From assembly GCF_030272615.1 (NCBI RefSeq), contig NC_081414.1, positions 915,813,648 through 915,873,647 of the forward strand: a stretch of 60,000 nucleotides of DNA, read 5' to 3'. This stretch comes from Cryptomeria japonica (Eukaryota > Streptophyta > Pinopsida > Cupressales > Cupressaceae). The number at the start of each line of letters is the position of its first letter. Positions within the stretch are counted from its first letter, which is position 1. The position numbers and the translations under genes are program-made. A model generated the notes under the pieces. The model saw nothing but the letters and a program-made list of their open reading frames with translations. It had not been told where the DNA came from and searched no databases. This document shows, piece after piece, positions 54,535-60,000 of the stretch.

Positions 54535-57500
54535 CTCCCTCTTAGTGAGGAAGTTGTTTTGCATGACACCCAACTTCTCTTTGAAGAAGATGAATTTTGC
54601 CTTCCCTAATGCCTTTGTCAGAATGTCTGCTACCTGTTGATCTGTAGGTATAAACTGTAGCTGAACAATCCCCCATTGTACACAATCTCTGATGAAGTGA
54701 TATGTGATGTCTATATGTTTCGACCTATCATGCAACACCAGATTCTCAGTCAACTTGATGCAACTTTGATTGTCGCACTGTATCACTGTAGTCTCCACCT
54801 TCTAACCAAACAAGGCTACTAGCAACTTCCAAAGCCATATAGATTCACATGTCGCCATGCTAGCTGCTATGTATTCTGACTTAGCAAAACTCAAAGCCAC
54901 AGACTTTTGCTTCCTGCTGAACCAAGAGAAAACTCCTGATCCCAGACTAAAACAACACCCTGAAGTGCTTCTTTTGTCTATTGTACTACCTACCCAATCT
55001 GCATCAGTATAGCCCATCAACCTAATTCCTTCACCTCGAGCATACCTAATCCCATACTCACTTGTACCTTGCAAATAATGCAGCACATGCTTTGTCATTG
55101 TCTAATGTACTCCCTTTGGCTCAACCATGAACTGACTAAGAGAGTTTACTACAAATGCTATATCTAGCCTAGTGTTGACCAAATAGATGAGAGAACCAAT
55201 CAACTACATTAATTCGATACAATGTGCATAACCTTACCATCCCTTAACATATGAACAAGTGTGATCTACATCCTTCTCCCTAGATGTGTCTACCTTCCTC
55301 CAATTTGTGATCATAGGTGTAGACATGGCTTTGCAATCCTCCATCCCGAACCTTTTCAATATTTCTATGCAATATTTCCCTTGTCCAAGGAAAATCTCTC
55401 CATCTGTCTGCCATACCTCCATGCCTAGAAAGTAGTGCATAAGTCCCAAATCCTTCATCTCGAACTCTACTGCAAGGTCCCTCTTGCACTCTTCTATGAG
55501 CCCTAGTGAACCTGTTAGCATATGCCTCACTCTTCACAAAGCCCATTTCTAGCAAGTAACTATCAATGCACTCATACCATGCTCTAGGAGCCTGCTTGAG
55601 TCCATCCAAAGCTCTCTTCAATCTACACACGTGGGTCTTTTTGTTGTGTGATACAAAGCCTTCCAGTTGTTCTATGTATACCTCCTCTTTCAACTCGCCA
55701 TTTAGGAATTTTGTCTTCACATCCATTTGATGGATCTGCCATCCCATCTGTGCTGAAACTGAGATTACAACTCATATAGACGTATACCTAGCCACTAGAG
55801 CAAATGTCTCCTCATAGTCTATTTCCTTCTTCTGAGAGAACCCCTTTGTCATGAACCTTGCCTTGTATTTCTCGATGTTACCATCTGCACCATGCTTGAT
55901 CTTGTAGATCCAGCACGATCCAACCATAACCCTATCTGTTGGTCTAGGAACTACCTCCCATGCATCATTCTGCATTATTGAGGTATATTCCTCAACCATT
56001 GCATCTTTCCACACCTAATGTTGTGTAGCCTCCTAATAGCTAGAAGGTTCGCTATCTACCATCTAACTAACTAATGCAACATAGTCATCATACCTAGTTG
56101 GTTGTCTCTGTTGTCTACTACTCCTCCTAGGAGTACCCACTAACTCCTGAGTATTCTTTTTTGTCTGATGAACCTCATGGTTCCTACTCCCAACTGTAGA
56201 GGATGGAATGTCAACCTCCATGTCTTCTTGGTACATCTCTTCATGCACCTATTGCTCCATACTCTATGAACTCTCACTACCTGAGCCTATAGTGGTACTA
56301 GTGACTATACTCGAGCTTTGCTTCCCTTGACTTGGTTGACATATCTTTGGAGCTTCTCTCGGCTACTCACTCTGATGCTCTGCTGGCAAATCTCTGGACC
56401 TCCTAAATGCCTTGTCCTCCATGAACTTGACATCACGCTTGACTATAATCCTCCTGGTCCTTGGAATAAATATCCAATATGCCTTTGAGGTTTCACTGTA
56501 CCCCACAAGGTACCCCCTCTCTGCAGTCTGATCTAACTTGGTATGTGTATCCCTTGGAATATGACAATATGCCAAACTCCCAAATATCCTGAAGTGACTA
56601 ACATCTGGCTTCTTTCTTGTAAAAGCTTCCTCTGGTGTCATCTTCCCTAATACCTTATGTGGAACCTTGTTTTGTATGTATACTGTTGTACTACATGCTT
56701 CTGCCCATAAGTAGTAGGGCAAGTCCTGATCATGAAGCATAGCCCTTGCTGCCTTCGATATGGACCGATTCTTCCTCTCAGCAACCCCATTCTGTTGCAG
56801 GTTGTGAGGAATAGTCCACTCTCTCTTGATTCCTTCCCTGGTACAAAGCTCTTGGAATTCATTCCCTTTGTACTCGCCTCCATTCTCTGACCGAAGAACC
56901 TTTATCTTCCTTCCTATCAAGTTCTCCACAAGAGCCTTGAACTCTTGGAAGCAACTGAAAACCTCATCCTTGGTCTTCAAGAAGTATATCCAGGTCTTCT
57001 TGGAGAAATCATCAATAAAAGTAACATAGTACTCGTATCCTCTAAGAGACTTCGTCGACATTGGCCCACATATATCTGAATGTACTAGATCAAGAACACC
57101 CTCAGATCAAGCATCACTCCTTGGAAAAGATGCTTTTGCAAACTTCCCCAACACACATCCCTTACATACATCATTGTGCTTTGTGCTCACATCTGGAACA
57201 CCTGTCACAATCTCATGAAGTAATTTAAGTGCTCCATGATGTATATGGCTCATTCTCCTATGCCATAACTCTCCAAGATCTCTAGGATTACTACTGCTCA
57301 TGAAGGCCTTAGGAGCATCAAACTGCAACCTATAAAGTCGACCACTCCTAACTCCAATAGCTATGGGTGATTTCCAATCCTTATGCTTGATCAACACATG
57401 AGCCCCTCTAAAGAGTACATTGTAGCCTTTATCCTGAAGGAAAGATACGGAAATTAGATTCATACCTAAGCTTGGCACATGCAACACATCATGAAGGGAA

Positions 57501-58558
57501 ATCAGCTTTCCATTCTCCCTCTGAAACTGAATAGTCCCTTTCCCAACTAGGTTGAGTTTGGACAAGTTCCCCATAGAGATCTAGATTCTGCTGTTCTCCT
57601 CCTTGTAATTGGAGAAATATTCTCTAACTCTTGTCATATGAAATGATGCCCCACTATCTATATACCAGACACTCTGTGAGGTTGAGCTAACCATACAAGC
57701 TATGAGTGCAAACTCATCCTCCATTCTACTATAGAGCTCATCTACGCTTGCTAAAGCTACCATCTGCTTCTTCCCTTTCTTCTCATTCTTCTTCCTTTGC
57801 GGGAAATTGCTGACATAGTGGCCAAATTTGTGGCATCCATAGAACTTGATCTTAGACAAGTCCTTCTTCTTCTCACTTTGTGGATTTGATCCTTTGCTAG
57901 ACCCCTTCTTTGTTTTCCCTTTTCCTGCTAGGGCAACATTTTCTTGGTCCATCTTACCTTTCTAACTCTCACTATTGGATCTACTGACAAGACTTAGTCT
58001 AAGCTCCTCCTGAGTGAAGTCCCTCCAAAGTCAATCCCAACTTGGTAAGGTGTCTTGTCCATTAATAACTTGAACAAAGACATCCCACTACTTAGAAAAC
58101 CCATTTAGGGCTATCCATACTAGCTCATCATCACCTGATTTATCTCCAACAGCTGATAACTCATCCTTGACAAGTATAAGCCTAGTGAGGTAACTTGTCA
58201 CATCTTCTCCCTTGTTCATCCGAGTATTCCTCAACTTTTCTCTAAGAATCAGCTTCAAGTTAGTGGTCGCATTCTGGTACAGATTCAGGATGGCGTCCCA
58301 CATTGCCTTCGTTGTATCCAAATCTGTGATATGTGGAACTATATTATCCTTAACACCATCAAGGATTATCCTCATTGCTTTGGCATCTTCCTTCTTATAT
58401 GTTGCAAGAAGTATTGGATCTGTAGGTATAGTCACAACAGTGGTAACATATTCCTTGATACCATTCTCTTCTAGCAATAAAGAAATTTTGGCTTTCTAGA
58501 CACCAAAATTTGAGGCTCCATCTAATTTGTCCTAATCTCTTAAACCTACTGAGGCCAT
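54529..58558 (-). pseudogene. copia gag-pol polyprotein, broken
   Basis: From ATG 58558 (MASVGLRD): gag (UBN2-like, W.AILNLYQNATT near 58280); a zinc knuckle FYGCHKFGHYVSNFP (about 57850) whose first and last Cys are Phe; protease YIDSGASFHM (57640); integrase zinc finger LWHRRMSHIH...CKGCVLGKF (57270-57150); integrase core with DDFSKKTW, LRSENGGEY in place of LRSDNGGEY, and GVAERKNR; the integrase C-terminal region; and reverse transcriptase from WKDAMVEEYTSIM to LKRALDGLKQAPRAWYE. Near 55520 a deletion and frame shift remove the catalytic YVDD box. RNase H starts YTDADWVGS, but the AEAEY site reads AKSEY. Stops occur at many points, for example near 55770 and 56360. It cannot produce active enzymes. 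Confidence 0.9.
54535..54543 (-). other. Polypurine tract of the copia element
   Basis: AAGAGGGAG on the minus strand directly precedes the 3' LTR. Confidence 0.8.
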
Positions 58559-58656
58559 CTCAAGGGATAAAAGAAATAATAATTCTAAAGAGGTCAAACT
58601 ACATTTTATAAACCTTCGATTTTCTTTCCTTTGCCTAGGATAAACTTTTTCTACTT

Positions 58657-58669
58657 AGCTCTGATACCA
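58657..58669 (-). other. Primer-binding site of the copia element
   Basis: TGGTATCAGAGCT on the minus strand abuts the 5' LTR and is complementary to initiator tRNA-Met. Confidence 0.9.
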
Positions 58670-59285
58670 TGTGAAAATTCTATTGCAGTTACTGATTATT
58701 AATCTCATATCTCATAAAGATTATTTAACTGCGAAATACTGAAAAATAACACAGCTACAACTTCACAAATAAAAACACGCGGAAAGAAATATGCAACACA
58801 GTGACACAATATTTTTGGACAATTGTCCCTAGAAAAATCCCGAAGGGAAAACCAGTACTGCATATGAGGAATATATATTAACTACATCAAATCAAGAGAT
58901 ACAAATAATGCTTGCCTCTTACTGGTAGAGCTTTGACGACCTCCCAATTTCTCCTGCTGAGATTCCACCCCGCTACTATCCCAACGCTATCACTGCACCC
59001 TTGCTAACACTGCAAATTTCTCCACAAACTTCATATCCTCCAAATGACCTTGACCCCTTTTTATACTACTCTCGTTGGAAAACCAACGGCCGAGATTAAT
59101 TCTCAATCAATGGCTGAGATTAATAACAACTAAAAAACCCTAACAAAATTGGTTGCTAGAAGTTTCTAAAAGAGATCAAATAATTAACAAATAATTGTCC
59201 CTATCTAACAAAATTTGTTTAGCAAACAATTATTTACTAATTATTACATATGGAGAACCAGTTGTCCTAGCTAACCAAACTAACA
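58670..59285 (-). repeat. 5' LTR of the copia element
   Basis: The LTR is 616 bp. TATA-like 'ctttttatactactctcg' (about 59055) appears in both LTRs. On the minus strand the promoter would drive gag-pol. Confidence 0.95.
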
Positions 59286-59431
59286 TGGAGGACAATTCAA
59301 AACGAGGCCTGAACTAGAGTTGGTTTGGGGCAACTCTTCTGCCACATCATGAGGCTCATTATCCTCAATCTGGTCAAAGACTGGGGGTTCAACACGTTAT
59401 CTTGGTTGTGGCCTATAATCAGCATCATCAT

Positions 59432-59731
59432 TTATATCTTGATCACGTAGAATCCTAGGAAGCTTTCTGTTTGCAAAATACCTCTCCTTGCATCAAGAAC
59501 AACATCTTGCACTTCGTCATCTAGATCCATAGGCTCATATTCTTCTATGAAATTGTCTGTACAAAGATTGTCTCCCTCTTCTTCCACTAAAATCTCACAC
59601 AAAGGTGAATCAAATGTAAGATAACCAACTCCCACTTCATCATGAAAATCTCCAAAGCCACAAGACCAAGACATAAGAGCTTGACACCATTCTTCCCAAT
59701 TTATTCTCTCTTCCATGTCACCTGCTGCCAT
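59432..59731 (-). pseudogene. First ORF of the gene-carrying LTR element
   Basis: A 99-codon frame starts MAAGDMEERINWEEWCQALM only about 30 bp after the primer site at 59761-59772. It is acidic, with a EEEGDNLCTDNFIEEYEPMD stretch. It is the first coding sequence of the 49852-60000 element, truncated by a stop at 59432. The family is unknown; a gag-like role is possible from position only. Confidence 0.4.
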
Positions 59732-59772
59732 CTTTCATCTCTACTCAAGCCAACCTAGACTCTGATACAAAT

Positions 59773-60000
59773 TGTTAATTATAAACAAGTAGAGAAAACA
59801 TAATACAACCAAACTAAAACAGAGATAAACAAATAACATAAGGACATGAGACAACGAGATTTATAAGTGGTTCACCATAAAGGCTACATCCACTCTCAAG
59901 CAGGGATATTTCTTGTATTAATTATACTCCAATCTACTACATACATGGACTGCACACACAGTCATTTATACAATCACATTCTACTATAAAACCGAGAGTC
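59773..60000 (-). repeat. 5' LTR of the gene-carrying element (runs off the window)
   Basis: It matches 49852-50080 closely from TGTTAATTATAAAC. The remaining 45 bp or so lie beyond base 60000. Confidence 0.75.

Larger units (their letters stand above)
53897..59285 (-). mobile_element. Ty1/copia retrotransposon, full-length but inactive
   Basis: LTRs 58670-59285 (5') and 53897-54534 (3') begin TGTGAAAATTC and end ACTAACA. They are flanked by a perfect TGGAG duplication (53892-53896 and 59286-59290). The tRNA-iMet primer site lies at 58657-58669 and the purine tract at 54535-54543. The 5.4-kb element carries gag, protease, integrase, reverse transcriptase and RNase H in copia order. It inserted into the internal region of the larger gene-carrying element. 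Coding damage is described with gag-pol. Confidence 0.95.
49852..60000 (-). mobile_element. LTR element with captured host gene fragments
   Basis: The 275-bp LTR at 49852-50126 recurs at 59773, where it runs off the window end. Both begin TGTTAATTATAAACAAG. On the minus strand the right copy is followed by a tRNA-Met-type primer site (TTGTATCAGAGT, 59761-59772), and the left copy is preceded by a purine tract (AGAGGAGAT). The interior holds a truncated third LTR (about 51960-52138), ClpC-like and PP2C-like fragments, several unidentified coding stretches and a nested copia element (53897-59285). No pol of its own is visible. Confidence 0.7.

Noticed and set aside
1-60000. tRNA, rRNA, organellar insertions and integrated viral sequence
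   Set aside because: I found no convincing cloverleaf gene, ribosomal or chloroplast block, and no pararetrovirus coat or movement motif. Primer-binding sites only mimic tRNA 3' ends.

Overview
The window is nuclear DNA of a seed plant with a large, repeat-dominated genome. It is AT-rich, almost entirely transposon-derived, and contains a plant laccase with the standard exon pattern. A gymnosperm is plausible, but the sequence does not prove it. There is no bacterial, organellar or CRISPR content. Most long open frames are remnants of mobile elements or shadows of low-complexity repeats.

Layout. (1) 1-5.3 kb: decayed gypsy-type LTR element on the minus strand. (2) 7.4-16.5 kb: SINE-like sequence, then LINE ORF1 (DUF4283-like) remnants split by a non-autonomous LTR element (8063-15207). 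The interior of that element is a gag-like unit amplified about four times, one unit being broken by a 93-bp-arm hairpin and a 1.35-kb retroposon with a 15-bp target duplication. (3) 19-35 kb: a LINE (reverse transcriptase through RNase H) carrying a solo LTR (target duplication TGTCT). The solo LTR carries a 12.7-kb LTR element without pol (target duplication ATAGG). That element's gag is split by a 6.4-kb inverted-repeat DNA transposon bearing an unrecognised seven-exon gene and several satellite-like arrays. (4) 35.5-36.2 kb: higher-order GA-rich repeat. (5) 37.4-39.9 kb: the only convincing host gene, a laccase on the minus strand. Exons 1-4 are intact; the downstream exons are not seen in the window. 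(6) 43-49.5 kb: minisatellite, an exon-like CpG-richer block, an LTR related to the solo LTR, copia protease remnants and a foldback element. (7) 49.85 kb to the end: an LTR element with 275-bp LTRs and pieces that look like captured host genes (ClpC-type AAA+ ATPase, PP2C phosphatase). It is interrupted by a nearly complete but dead Ty1/copia element (53897-59285, target duplication TGGAG).

The strongest unusual signals are the multi-exon gene inside the DNA transposon, the pol-less LTR element with a second ORF of about 1,030 codons, the apparent ClpC and PP2C captures, and the laccase 5' half without its 3' exons. A recurring signature links the dead elements: many in-frame stops are TAG where CAG is expected or TGA where CGA is expected. 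This fits deamination of methylated CHG and CG sites.
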